The notes under the pieces are model-generated. The model worked only from the letters and a program-made list of their open reading frames with translations, made no database searches and was not told where the DNA came from. Below, one piece after another: positions 1 to 8,046 of a stretch of 27,615 nucleotides of DNA. A program made the translations under genes and the position numbers. Source of the DNA: JBDREF01 sp043820045 (GTDB taxonomy: Bacteria; Planctomycetota; Phycisphaerae; Sedimentisphaerales; Anaerobacaceae); NCBI GenBank assembly GCA_043820045.1, contig JBDREF010000094.1:1-27615 (forward strand), in the 5' to 3' direction. Every line of letters starts with the position of its first letter. The first letter of the stretch is position 1.

Positions 1-98
1 GTGTGCTGGATGAGGAATTTGCCGGTATCTTTGGCGAGAACTTTTGCGGGGAACCTTGTCGAACTGAAACGCGCCGGAATAACACCAATAATTTTCAC
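1..98 (-). CDS. kdsB: 3-deoxy-manno-octulosonate cytidylyltransferase (CMP-KDO synthetase), N-terminal part only
   Basis: Reading the minus strand from a GTG at 98-96 gives a 32-residue open frame that runs off the left edge and begins MKIIGVIPARFSSTRFPAK. This matches the nucleotide-binding N-terminus of the KdsB family (consensus VIIPARYxSTRLPGKPL), in which the Arg and Lys of the IPAR...STR.P.K loop bind CTP. The enzyme activates KDO with CTP in the cytoplasm for lipopolysaccharide inner-core synthesis, which implies an outer membrane with LPS-like lipid. A weak ribosome site (AAAGG) lies about 10 bases upstream. The gene is headed by a strong leftward promoter at 209-237. Only the first tenth of the gene is in the window. 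Other sugar-nucleotide transferases share the fold, but the motif is closest to KdsB. Confidence 0.85.
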   Translation of the reverse strand, partial: MKIIGVIPARFSSTRFPAKVLAKDTGKFLIQH

Positions 99-208
99 TC
101 TAATTAAGCCTTTACGACAGCAAAGTCCTTTTCGCCGGGTAAGCGGTATAAATTCAGGGATCCGACGCCGCGATGCCGGTGCGGCCTCTAAATTCCAACT
201 GGGCTCTT

Positions 209-237
209 ATAGTAAGGCAAAAACGAAACTGTGTCAA
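209..237 (-). promoter_or_regulatory. Sigma70-type promoter for kdsB
   Basis: On the minus strand there is a perfect -35 TTGACA (237-232), a 17-bp spacer and a -10 TACTAT (214-209, 4 of 6). Transcription would start near 202, leaving a leader of about 100 nt before the kdsB GTG. No competing start or obvious regulatory structure was seen in the leader. Confidence 0.6.
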
Positions 238-409
238 CAGCGCTTGTCCGAAATTTCTGATTTTTGCACCCTGCATGGCAAAAAGAGTTATTCATTGTAA
301 AGATTCGGTTCCTGACAACGGCCTGCTCAAGTAGGGCAGGATTGTGCCTGTCCGCCGCAGAAATCACGCATTGAACGCTTGTAACCGGCCGCCGGGCAGA
401 TATACTTTG

Positions 410-438
410 TTGACGGTAGGGTGAGAAGTGCTTATCAT
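410..438 (+). promoter_or_regulatory. Sigma70-type promoter of the sugar ABC transporter operon
   Basis: TTGACG at 410-415 (5 of 6 to consensus), a 17-bp spacer and TATCAT at 433-438 (5 of 6). The start site would be near 445, giving a short leader of about 28 nt that contains the GGAG ribosome site at 461-464, 8 bases before the ATG at 473. Confidence 0.65.
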
Positions 439-472
439 TGCCTCCAAAATAAAATTTTAAGGAGCCGGAATT

Positions 473-1495
473 ATGAAAAAGGTCTTGATCGTAATTGTTC
501 TTGCCGCTCTGGCTGTTATTTTCACATCAGTTGGTTGTAAGCAGAAGGCCGAAGATGGCGCCAAGAAGTACCAGATTGCCGTGATTCCGAAGGGAACGAC
601 ACATATTTTCTGGAAGTCGATTCACGCCGGCGCGGTCAAGGCCCAGCAGGAACTCAAAGCAGCCGGTATCGACGTGGAGATTATTTGGAAAGGGCCGCTC
701 AAGGAGGACGACAGAGAATCCCAGATCAGGGTGGTCGAGGATTTCGTGACGCGCGGAGTATCAGGAATCGTATTAGCGCCGCTTGACGATGCTGCGCTGC
801 GCGTTCCCGTCAAGGACGCCGTCAGCAACGGCATTCCCGTCGTGATCATCGACAGCGGGCTGAAAAGCGAGGATTACACGAGTTTTGTCGCAACAGATAA
901 TTATGTCGGCGGCAGGAAAGGCGGCGAGCGCCTGGCGGAAATCTTAGGCGGCAAGGGCAAGGTTATCATGCTTCGCTATCAGGAAGGCTCAGCCAGTACC
1001 ATGAACCGCGAGCAGGGCTTCCTGGATGTGCTCAAAGAAAAGTTCCCAGACGTAGAGGTGGTCAGCTCGAACCAGTACGGCGGGGCGACCACGGAAAGCG
1101 CCTATAGTGCCAGCGAGAACCTGCTGTCGCCGCTGCGGACTGCGGACGGGGGCCTGACGATAGACGGGATTTTCTGCCCGAACGAATCGACGGCGTTTGC
1201 GATGTTGCGTGCACTGGAAGACGGCGGTCTGGCGGGTAAGGTCAAGTACGTCGGATTCGACAGCTCGGACAGGCTGGTTCAGGGCTTGCAGAGCGGTAAG
1301 ATTCACGGGTTGGTGCTGCAAGACCCGATCAATATGGGCTATCTGGGTGTGAAGACGGTTGTGGCACACCTGCAGGGCCAGAAGGTGGAAAAGCGAATTG
1401 ATACCGGTTCAGCCGTAGCGACTCCTGAGAACATGAACGATCCCAAAATGAAAAATCTGTTGGAGCCGGATTTCAAGAAATGGCTGAACGAGTAA
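473..1495 (+). CDS. Sugar ABC transporter substrate-binding lipoprotein (ribose/xylose type)
   Basis: Periplasmic type I sugar-binding protein of 340 residues. Residues 1-22 are a lipoprotein signal peptide ending in the lipobox SVGC, so Cys22 is probably lipidated and the protein membrane-anchored. The remainder is the two-lobed Peripla_BP_4 fold: the first lobe starts at YQIAVIPKGTTHIFW, followed by the typical GVSGIVLAPLDDAAL and GIPVVIIDSGL segments and, in the second lobe, DGIFCPNESTAFAMLRAL and VKYVGFDSSD. It should capture a monosaccharide and deliver it to the ATPase and permease encoded next. The start is fixed by GGAG 8 bases upstream. The stop lies 16 bases inside the next gene, so translation is probably coupled. 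The sugar cannot be read from sequence; ribose, xylose, galactose or an inositol are all possible. Confidence 0.88.
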   Translation: MKKVLIVIVLAALAVIFTSVGCKQKAEDGAKKYQIAVIPKGTTHIFWKSIHAGAVKAQQELKAAGIDVEIIWKGPLKEDDRESQIRVVEDFVTRGVSGIVLAPLDDAALRVPVKDAVSNGIPVVIIDSGLKSEDYTSFVATDNYVGGRKGGERLAEILGGKGKVIMLRYQEGSASTMNREQGFLDVLKEKFPDVEVVSSNQYGGATTESAYSASENLLSPLRTADGGLTIDGIFCPNESTAFAMLRALEDGGLAGKVKYVGFDSSDRLVQGLQSGKIHGLVLQDPINMGYLGVKTVVAHLQGQKVEKRIDTGSAVATPENMNDPKMKNLLEPDFKKWLNE

Positions 1496-3021
1496 ACTCA
1501 CACCAACCGGCGGCCCGGCTCCGGATGCAGGAGGTCTCCAAGCGCTTCGGGGCGACAGTAGCGTTGGAAGACGTGAGTATTGAGGTTGCACCGGGCCAGG
1601 TACTCGCGCTGGTGGGTGAGAACGGCGCCGGCAAGAGCACGCTGATGAAGGTTTGCTCGGGAGCGATCAAGCCCGACACGGGGCAGATGTGGCTGGACGA
1701 GAAGCCCTATCGCCCGGGCAATCCGCTCGAAGCCAGGCGCGCCGGCGTGGCGATGATCTACCAGGAACTGTCCCTGACCCCGCACCTGAGCGTCCAGGAA
1801 AATATCATGCTCGGTATGGAGCCGTCCACTCTGGGGGTAATACGCTGGAAAGAAGTGCGACGGCGGGCCATCGAGGCAATCAAGGAGTTTGACAATCCCG
1901 AGCTGACGCCGGATGCGCGAGTCAGCAAGCTGTCGGTCGGCTCGCAGCAGTTGGTGGAAATCGCACGGGCCCTGGCTATCGGCTGCCGGGTGCTGGTGCT
2001 GGACGAACCGACCAGCAGCCTGACCCGGCAGGATGTGGAGCGGTTGTTCGAGATAATAGGACGACTGAAGCAGCAGGGCAAAGCGGTCGTTTACATCTCG
2101 CACTTTATCGAAGAGGTCAAGCGCGTCGCCGACAGGGTTACGGTCCTGCGCGATGGACGAGTGGTCGGCAGCAACGATGTCGGCGCGATTACAAGCGACC
2201 AGATAGTGGCGCTGATGGTAGGCAGGCAGGTCGATGAGCTTTACCCTCGCTCGCAGCGCAAGGCGGGTGAGGTGGTTCTGGAGATTGAAGATTTGGCGGG
2301 CGTGGAAAAGCCCAGGTCGGCGAGCCTGAAACTACGGCGGGGCGAGGTCCTCGGTATCGCCGGGCTTGTGGGTGCCGGACGCACGGAACTTCTGCGCAGC
2401 CTCTTTGGCCTCGAACCTGTGAAGAAAGGCAAGATTCGGTTGGGCGTTTACACAGGGCCGGCTTCGCCGGTAAAACGCTGGATGCAGGGGGCGGGCCTTC
2501 TGAGCGAAGACCGCAAAGAAGAAGGTTTGGCTCTGTCTCTGAGCGTTGCGGACAACGTCACTCTTTCGAAACTGAAGGGCTTCGGCCCGTTCGGACTGGT
2601 TCTGCCGGGCCGTCAGGACCGAGCCACGCGGCGATGGTTCGAGCAGTTGGACATCCGCTGCCGGGGGCCCCGGCAGCCCGTCTCGTCTCTATCCGGCGGC
2701 AACCAGCAAAAGGTGGCGCTGGCGCGGCTGCTCCAGCACGATGTCGATGTGCTGCTGCTGGACGAGCCGACCAGAGGAATTGACGTGGCGGCAAAAGCGC
2801 TGGTTTACAAGCTGATCAACGATCTGGCGACCGGCGCAGCGACCGAAGGCCGGGAGCCGAAAGCGGTGTTGATGGTAAGCAGCTATCTGCCCGAGCTGAT
2901 GGGAGTCTGCGACAGGGTGGCGGTGATGTGCCGGGGAACCCTGGGGCCGACACGCCGCATCGATGAAGTGAATGAGCGTACGCTTATGTTAGAGGCAACC
3001 GGCCAGGAGGTAACTGCATGA
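1480..3021 (+). CDS. Sugar ABC transporter ATP-binding protein with two ABC domains (RbsA/XylG type)
   Basis: Cytoplasmic ATPase of 513 residues, the usual length for the duplicated sugar-import ATPases. The first ABC domain has Walker A GENGAGKS (46-53), a signature starting LSVGSQQ (151) and Walker B VLVLDEPTSS (171-180). The second domain has the degenerate Walker A AGLVGAGRTE (about 294-303) typical of this family's C-terminal half, signature LSGGNQQKV and Walker B VLLLDEPTRGIDV. ATP hydrolysis powers uptake through the permease that follows. The ATG at 1480 overlaps the upstream gene by 16 bases; an in-frame ATG at 1525, just before QEVSKRFG, is an alternative. The signature of the first domain is LSVG rather than LSGG, which is common in this family. 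Confidence 0.9.
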   Translation: MAERVNSHQPAARLRMQEVSKRFGATVALEDVSIEVAPGQVLALVGENGAGKSTLMKVCSGAIKPDTGQMWLDEKPYRPGNPLEARRAGVAMIYQELSLTPHLSVQENIMLGMEPSTLGVIRWKEVRRRAIEAIKEFDNPELTPDARVSKLSVGSQQLVEIARALAIGCRVLVLDEPTSSLTRQDVERLFEIIGRLKQQGKAVVYISHFIEEVKRVADRVTVLRDGRVVGSNDVGAITSDQIVALMVGRQVDELYPRSQRKAGEVVLEIEDLAGVEKPRSASLKLRRGEVLGIAGLVGAGRTELLRSLFGLEPVKKGKIRLGVYTGPASPVKRWMQGAGLLSEDRKEEGLALSLSVADNVTLSKLKGFGPFGLVLPGRQDRATRRWFEQLDIRCRGPRQPVSSLSGGNQQKVALARLLQHDVDVLLLDEPTRGIDVAAKALVYKLINDLATGAATEGREPKAVLMVSSYLPELMGVCDRVAVMCRGTLGPTRRIDEVNERTLMLEATGQEVTA

Positions 3022-4022
3022 GTAACAGGCAGACGACATCAAAGCCATGGATGGCATTCAACTGGCGGTACTGGCTCAACGCGATCAGTCCCGTGTTGGC
3101 GCTTGTGGCGGTGTTCGAATTGTTCGTATGGATTGCGCCGGCGAGCTTTGCATCGGTTCGGAACATGGAGACGATCGCCCGGCAGACGACGATTGTGGGC
3201 GTCGCCGCATTGGGTATGACATTAGTGATTATTTCGGGGGGGATTGACCTGTCCGTCGGGTCTGTCGTTGCGCTTAGTACTGTGGTTATTGCATGGCTTC
3301 TGCAGAGTGCCGGCGTCAGCCCGCTGGTAGCCGCGGTCGGAGGCGTGGCGGCGGCGGCATTCTTCGGGCTTATCAGCGGACTGCTCATCACGCGATTGCG
3401 GGTGGTTTCGTTCATCGTCACCTTGGGTATGATGCTTGTAGTGCGCGGGGCGGCCAAGGGCATCGGGCGGGAGCAGAAAATCGACGTTGACCCGGAACGG
3501 CTCAAATGGCTGGAGGAGTTACTGGCCTCGCTGCCGCCGGAGCGAAGCTGGATGCTCCTGCCGCCCGGCGTGTGGATAATGATTTTTCTGGCTATCGCTA
3601 TGGCGGCGCTGCTGCGCTACACTCGGCTGGGCCGGCACACGTTCGCTATCGGCTCGAACGAGCAGACGGCGCGGCTGTGCGGCGTGGCCGTCGATCGAGT
3701 CAAGGTGCTGGTCTTCACCCTCGGCGGCGCTTTTGCCGGGCTGGCCGGATTGATGCAGTTCTCCCGCCTGACCGTTGGGGATCCGACAGTGGCGGTGGGG
3801 CTGGAGCTGAACGTAATCGCCGCGGTGGTAATCGGCGGCGGAAGCCTCAGCGGCGGCGAGGGCTCGATCCTCGGGACCATTGTCGGCGCACTGATTATGA
3901 CTGTCATCGCTTCGGGCTGTACGCAAAAAGGATACCCGAACTGGGTGCAGGAGATTATAACCGGCGGAATTATCGTTGCCGCCGTGGCGCTCGACCGCCT
4001 GCGACACCGCCGTACCGCCTGA
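3018..4022 (+). CDS. Sugar ABC transporter permease (RbsC type)
   Basis: Polytopic inner-membrane protein of 334 residues with about nine or ten hydrophobic segments, of the BPD_transp_2 family. The conserved GGIDLSVGSVVALS motif is present near residues 75-88, and the second-half EGSILGTIVGALIMTVI segment is typical of RbsC-like permeases. It forms the sugar channel, probably as a homodimer, driven by the ATPase encoded just upstream. Its ATG overlaps the upstream TGA in an ATGA junction (3018-3021), so the three genes form one translationally coupled operon. It ends 14 bp before the convergent rluA-family gene, with no obvious terminator in the gap. No kinase, isomerase or regulator is attached to the operon. 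Confidence 0.9.
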   Translation: MSNRQTTSKPWMAFNWRYWLNAISPVLALVAVFELFVWIAPASFASVRNMETIARQTTIVGVAALGMTLVIISGGIDLSVGSVVALSTVVIAWLLQSAGVSPLVAAVGGVAAAAFFGLISGLLITRLRVVSFIVTLGMMLVVRGAAKGIGREQKIDVDPERLKWLEELLASLPPERSWMLLPPGVWIMIFLAIAMAALLRYTRLGRHTFAIGSNEQTARLCGVAVDRVKVLVFTLGGAFAGLAGLMQFSRLTVGDPTVAVGLELNVIAAVVIGGGSLSGGEGSILGTIVGALIMTVIASGCTQKGYPNWVQEIITGGIIVAAVALDRLRHRRTA

Positions 4023-4036
4023 TAAGAGAAGCGGGG

Positions 4037-5044
4037 TTAGACTTTTCGATATTTTCTCAGGCTATCGAGAAGGTTCTGCATATCTTCGGGCATGGGGGCT
4101 TCGAACTTCATCATTTCGTTTGTTGTGGGGTGCCTGAATTCGAGCGTCCAGGCATGGAGAGCGACCCGGTTGATTACAGGTTCCTGGACGGCAGGTTCGG
4201 TGTCGGCCAACTGCCACGGATAGACGAGTTTTCCGCCGTACATGTCATCGGCGACTATCGGATGTTTTATGTGTGACAGGTGGATGCGAATCTGATGCGT
4301 TCGGCCGGTCTTCGGTGCCATCTTCAGCAGGGAAAAACCGCGGAACGATTCGAGAACTTCATAGAACGTGATTGACTCTTTTCCTGTGTCCGGGCGGATG
4401 GCGTATTTCTCCCTGATTCTGGGATGGATGCCCAGCGGCGCATTTATGCGGTCGGCCGTCAGTTCCGGCGTTCCGTGTACGATTGCCAGATAGGCCTTAT
4501 TGACCTGCCGGTTCTCGAACTGTTTTGCGATTTTCCACTGAGCGCTATCGTTCTTTGTCGCGACCATGACGCCGGTGGTGTTCCTGTCGAGTCGATGCAC
4601 GATGCCGGGACGGAATTCGCCCAGGCCGCTCGACAACTTATCCGAATAGAAAGCCAGGGCATTGACGAGCGTGCCGTGTGTGTTGCCGCGCGCCGGGTGG
4701 ACGAGCATGTCGGGCTGTTTGTTCAGGATGATCAGCTCGTCGTCTTCGTAAATGATGTTCAGCGGGATATCTTCGGGCAGAATATCTTTACTGGGCGGCT
4801 CGGGCAGGGTCAGTGTTATCTCGTCGCCCGGGTTGAGCTTCTGGCTTTGCTTGGCGATTTTGCCGTTGATGGTGACAGTGCCCTGTTTGATTGCATCCTG
4901 CAGGAATCGCCGGCTGAGATTGCTGAACCGGCCGTGGAGGTATTTATCGAGCCTGCGTTCCTTGATCGAGTTGCCCACGTGCAGCGTCAATGGCCCCTCT
5001 TCTACATCCAGGACCTCGTCTTGTGAATCATTTGCGGGGCACAC
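4037..5044 (-). CDS. RluA-family 23S rRNA pseudouridine synthase (RluD-like)
   Basis: Converts specific uridines in rRNA (or tRNA) to pseudouridine. An N-terminal S4 RNA-binding domain (about residues 28-78, RLDKYLHGRFSNLSRRFLQ) is followed by the catalytic PseudoU_synth_2 domain (about 98-260). The family motif HRLDRNTTG places the catalytic aspartate at Asp153, and GRTHQIRIH follows further on. The 335-residue length and S4 domain fit RluD/RluC rather than the shorter RluA. The start is a GTG at 5044, supported by GGAG five bases upstream; no in-frame ATG is better placed. It lies 42 bp after the upstream TPR-like gene on the same strand, probably as one transcript. Which uridine is modified cannot be decided from sequence. 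Confidence 0.88.
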   Translation of the reverse strand: MCPANDSQDEVLDVEEGPLTLHVGNSIKERRLDKYLHGRFSNLSRRFLQDAIKQGTVTINGKIAKQSQKLNPGDEITLTLPEPPSKDILPEDIPLNIIYEDDELIILNKQPDMLVHPARGNTHGTLVNALAFYSDKLSSGLGEFRPGIVHRLDRNTTGVMVATKNDSAQWKIAKQFENRQVNKAYLAIVHGTPELTADRINAPLGIHPRIREKYAIRPDTGKESITFYEVLESFRGFSLLKMAPKTGRTHQIRIHLSHIKHPIVADDMYGGKLVYPWQLADTEPAVQEPVINRVALHAWTLEFRHPTTNEMMKFEAPMPEDMQNLLDSLRKYRKV

Positions 5045-5086
5045 AATCGCTCCGATTTTGAATGCAGAATGCGGAACTTCGAGTTC

Positions 5087-5944
5087 TCAATTCCCTACCG
5101 GAAGATTAGCCTCGACGGTCTGATTGCTGTCTGCGGGAACGCCGGCCTCGGCCGGCTGATTGCCTTCTTCAGGCAGGTCCAGCTCAAGGGGCAGGCCCAG
5201 GTCGAGCGGCAGGTTGAAAGCATCGGGCTGCATCTGTAACGCCTGCTGCACGGCCTCGGCAGGTTGCGGGTTCGGATTGGGCTTGAAGGCAATTTCCTTC
5301 TCGTAGTCGCTCATTACCTTCAGTCGCCATTTTGCCTGTGCGGCGGGCGCGGTTCCCTCAAAATCGGGACTTTCCACGACCTCCTTGTATATCTGCCGGG
5401 CCTGTTCGAAGTTCCCAAGTTCTTCCTCGCAGAGTCCCAGACCGAGTTTAGCGGCGGCCGTCAACGAATGATTGCCGGCGCATCTCTTGAGCGCTTCGTT
5501 GTAACTGGCCTTCGCCTCGGTCGTCTGCTCTATCACGTACTGCTTATCGACGTTGCCGTAGTGCAGTTCCGCCCGCAGCGCTTCTGCTCGCTTTATAAGC
5601 GCCAGAGCTGCCATTCTGTCGTTTCTCGTTTTCTCGGCAAAGGTAGCGAGACCTTTGGCCGGTTGCAGGAGCATAAACGCCAGGTCTCTGCCTTCGGACT
5701 GTGCCCTGACGATCTGTGTCTTGCTGCCGGCCAATTGGTTGAGCAGATTTGTAAACTCGATGCGTTCGCCCAACTGCACGACATCTTTGTTGTACTCTCT
5801 CCACATGAGGAAGCCCGCGGCGGCTACGATCAGCACAACCACAAGAATTATCGTTTTGAGGTTTTCCAGTGTCCACTGCGGCAAATTGGTCAGCCATTCG
5901 GCCAATTCGTTCGTTTTCAATTCGTGCCGGTGTTCGGCTCTCAT
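5087..5944 (-). CDS. Membrane-anchored tetratricopeptide-like protein (YfgM-like)
   Basis: Protein of 285 residues with a cytoplasmic N-terminus, one transmembrane helix (about 30-48, TIILVVVLIVAAAGFLMW) and a long external alpha-helical region. That region carries TPR-like helices such as AAKLGLGLCEEELGNFEQARQ, resembling YfgM-type envelope chaperone partners. The C-terminus is a low-complexity Pro/Leu/Glu-rich tail with repeated LPLDLGLPLELDLPEE-like units. The open frame extends 34 codons further upstream, but the ATG at 5944 has GGAG six bases before it and the in-frame ATG at 6007 has no ribosome site, so 5944 is chosen. It is transcribed from the promoter at 6037-6065, probably with the pseudouridine synthase gene. 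Function beyond a scaffold-like envelope role is not visible. Confidence 0.7.
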   Translation of the reverse strand: MRAEHRHELKTNELAEWLTNLPQWTLENLKTIILVVVLIVAAAGFLMWREYNKDVVQLGERIEFTNLLNQLAGSKTQIVRAQSEGRDLAFMLLQPAKGLATFAEKTRNDRMAALALIKRAEALRAELHYGNVDKQYVIEQTTEAKASYNEALKRCAGNHSLTAAAKLGLGLCEEELGNFEQARQIYKEVVESPDFEGTAPAAQAKWRLKVMSDYEKEIAFKPNPNPQPAEAVQQALQMQPDAFNLPLDLGLPLELDLPEEGNQPAEAGVPADSNQTVEANLPVGN

Positions 5945-6036
5945 TTCATTCTCCGTTAGTTCTTTCTGCGTATATCTTGTTTCGTCATTGTCCGGTACGG
6001 CATCCATCACGCAGTACCGACGACGAACAGCGGGCG

Positions 6037-6065
6037 ATTGTAGCAAAATCTGTTTTGTCTTGCAA
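6037..6065 (-). promoter_or_regulatory. Leftward promoter for the TPR-like / pseudouridine synthase operon
   Basis: On the minus strand: -35 TTGCAA (6065-6060), a 17-bp spacer and -10 TACAAT (6042-6037, 5 of 6). The start site would be near 6030. The -35 hexamer is the same six base pairs used by the rightward promoter at 6060-6088. Confidence 0.55.
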
Positions 6066-6088
6066 TGGGCATATTGGGCGATTAGAAT
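6060..6088 (+). promoter_or_regulatory. Rightward promoter for the S55 peptidase gene
   Basis: TTGCAA at 6060-6065, a 17-bp spacer and TAGAAT at 6083-6088 (5 of 6). The start site would be near 6095, about 24 nt before the ATG at 6119, which has AAGGA six bases upstream. It shares its palindromic -35 with the leftward promoter. Confidence 0.55.
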
Positions 6089-6118
6089 TTTCTGCTGTAA
6101 TCAGACGAAAGGACATAA

Positions 6119-7984
6119 ATGTTCAAGATAAAGCAGATTTTATATACGTTTTGCATATTTTTGTCTCTCGCGGGCTCGTTTTGTACCGCCGGTGAGCCTG
6201 CCGTATCAGGCGGCCGCAGCGCCCGGACCCCGGTTGGTCTGGAGGATATTTGGGATCCGGCCAGGTACATTGGGCTCGATGAAATTAAGCCGGGTATGGA
6301 GGCCTATTGCCTGACGGAGTACGGGCCCGCCGGGATTGAGAAGTTCGGCCTGGAAGTCGTGGACGTGGTACGGGATGTGGAGCCGGGCAGGGATGCAATT
6401 CTGGTGCAGGGGACCGATGAACGATTTGTTCACACCGGCCCGGTTGCCGGCTGCAGCGGCTCGCCGGTCTATATTGGCGGTCGTCTGGCCGGGGCGCTGG
6501 CTTTTACGTGGCCTTACGCCAAGGATCCGCTCTATGGCACAACACCTATCGAGCAGATGCTCAGGGTAGGCCGGGGAGGCAGCGCCAGCTCTTCGCAGGC
6601 AAGTGCGGGGCAGGGGGGCTTTGCTATCGATTTCAGCTCGCCTATTGATTTGGCTGAGGTTGACCGGCAGTTCAGGGCCGTTCTGGCCGGAACCGGCCGG
6701 GGCCGTGGGCTCGCCTATCGTCTTCCGTGCCCTTTGATTACTTCCGGCTTGCCCGCCGAGGCCCGTGAGCAGTTGAGAACCATGGTCGAACCCTTCGGGT
6801 TCATGGTAGTTGCCGGCGGAGGCGGCGGAAGCGCGAATCTCGCAAGCGGCGAAAGGCCCCGGTTAGTGCCGGGAGCATGTCTGGCCGTGCCGCTGGTTTC
6901 CGGCGACATATCGATGGGCACCTACGGAACTGCAACCGAAGTTGTGGACGACAAGGTCTATGCTTTCGGTCACTGGCTGCTCGGTTACGGGCAGATAGAC
7001 CTGCCGATGGCCACGGGGAAAGTGCATACCGTGGTTTCGAATATGGTCAGCTCTTTCAAGGTTGCCAGCACTTTGGAGACGGTCGGTGCTCTCAGGAATG
7101 ACGAAGCCTCCGGCGTTGTCGGGCAGATTGGCGCCAGTCCTAAAATGATACCCCTGACAATCCGGGTGGACCGCTTCAACGACACGCAAAAGCGAGTTTA
7201 CAACTGCCGGCTCGCAAACAACCGGCTGCTTACGCCGTTGTACATGCGTGTGGCTGTTGCAGGTGCAGCTTTATACCTCGGTGATCTTCCGCCCGACCAT
7301 CTGGTCGAGTACAAGGTGGCCATAGGGATGGAAGGCGGCAGATCGGTCGCCTTTGAGAATATCTCCAGCGGTTTGGGTCTGGGCGAGCTGATAGTTGACA
7401 GTATGAGTTCCGTCGTGCTCCTTATGAACAATCCATACGAGGAAGTTGGCATAGAGTCGCTCGATTTCGACATTCGAATAACGCCGCGGAACATTATCTC
7501 GCATATATGGTCCGCGGAGCTGTTGGATTCGACGGTCAAAGCCGGCGAGAATATAGATATCGCCGTTGTTCTGGAGTCCGTCCTGGCGGGTAAGAAGAGA
7601 TATCAGTGCCGCCTGGAGATTCCCGAAGATTTGGCTTCGGGCAAGTACGAGCTTACCGTGTGCGGCTCCCGTGACTATGAGCAGTTCCTTTTCAAATCCG
7701 TGCCGCAGCGGTTTCTTGTGAACAGTTTTGCAGACCTGGTTGATGCGCTGAATGGTTCTCTGCAAATAAAAAAGGACAAGCTGTATTTCCTTTTGACGCT
7801 GCCCCCGGGCGGGATGGCGCTTGAAAAGGCCGAGCTGCCTGATCTGCCGGCGACCAGGCAGTTGGTCCTGCAGGACTCGAAGAGGACGCTGAGGATGTTG
7901 CCGTACTCGCATTGGCTTGAGCGAAGTCTGGAGCCTGGAACCGTCGTAATAGATAAGAAAGTTTTGCGCGTGACGGTTGAGTAA
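6119..7984 (+). CDS. Exported SpoIVB-type (S55) serine peptidase domain protein
   Basis: Protein of 621 residues with an N-terminal signal peptide (about 1-24). The SpoIVB peptidase S55 family is recognised from IKPGMEAYCLTEYGPAGIEKF (about 56-76), the serine motif HTGPVAGCSGSPVYIGGRL with candidate nucleophile Ser113, and GTATEVVDDKVYAFGH with candidate catalytic His285. SpoIVB itself has the histidine before the serine; here the serine block comes first, an order I associate with long planctomycete and acidobacterial members. The roughly 320 C-terminal residues are beta-rich with no recognised domain. It probably acts in the periplasm as a processing or signalling protease; the substrate is unknown. 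A PDZ domain, present in SpoIVB, is not evident. It is followed 62 bp later by a secreted beta-propeller protein on the same strand. Confidence 0.8.
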   Translation: MFKIKQILYTFCIFLSLAGSFCTAGEPAVSGGRSARTPVGLEDIWDPARYIGLDEIKPGMEAYCLTEYGPAGIEKFGLEVVDVVRDVEPGRDAILVQGTDERFVHTGPVAGCSGSPVYIGGRLAGALAFTWPYAKDPLYGTTPIEQMLRVGRGGSASSSQASAGQGGFAIDFSSPIDLAEVDRQFRAVLAGTGRGRGLAYRLPCPLITSGLPAEAREQLRTMVEPFGFMVVAGGGGGSANLASGERPRLVPGACLAVPLVSGDISMGTYGTATEVVDDKVYAFGHWLLGYGQIDLPMATGKVHTVVSNMVSSFKVASTLETVGALRNDEASGVVGQIGASPKMIPLTIRVDRFNDTQKRVYNCRLANNRLLTPLYMRVAVAGAALYLGDLPPDHLVEYKVAIGMEGGRSVAFENISSGLGLGELIVDSMSSVVLLMNNPYEEVGIESLDFDIRITPRNIISHIWSAELLDSTVKAGENIDIAVVLESVLAGKKRYQCRLEIPEDLASGKYELTVCGSRDYEQFLFKSVPQRFLVNSFADLVDALNGSLQIKKDKLYFLLTLPPGGMALEKAELPDLPATRQLVLQDSKRTLRMLPYSHWLERSLEPGTVVIDKKVLRVTVE

Positions 7985-8046
7985 TAGGATTGTAACAGGT
8001 ACAGGCCCAACGATTTTAGTCTTGGTTTTTCTACTTAGGAGTTGTC

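Larger units (their letters stand above)
99..472. other. Divergent intergenic region between kdsB and the sugar ABC operon
   Basis: This 374-bp stretch holds the leftward kdsB promoter (209-237) and the rightward ABC operon promoter (410-438). A 99-codon open frame from base 1 crosses it, but it runs antisense to kdsB and has no recognisable protein features. Between about 315 and 365 there are short overlapping inverted repeats of CCTGC/GCAGG type, too weak to call an operator. Nothing else coding was seen. Confidence 0.6.

Noticed and set aside
1..300. Plus-strand open frame of 99 codons from a GTG at base 1
   Set aside because: It is antisense to the recognisable kdsB start, crosses the leftward kdsB promoter and has no protein-like features.
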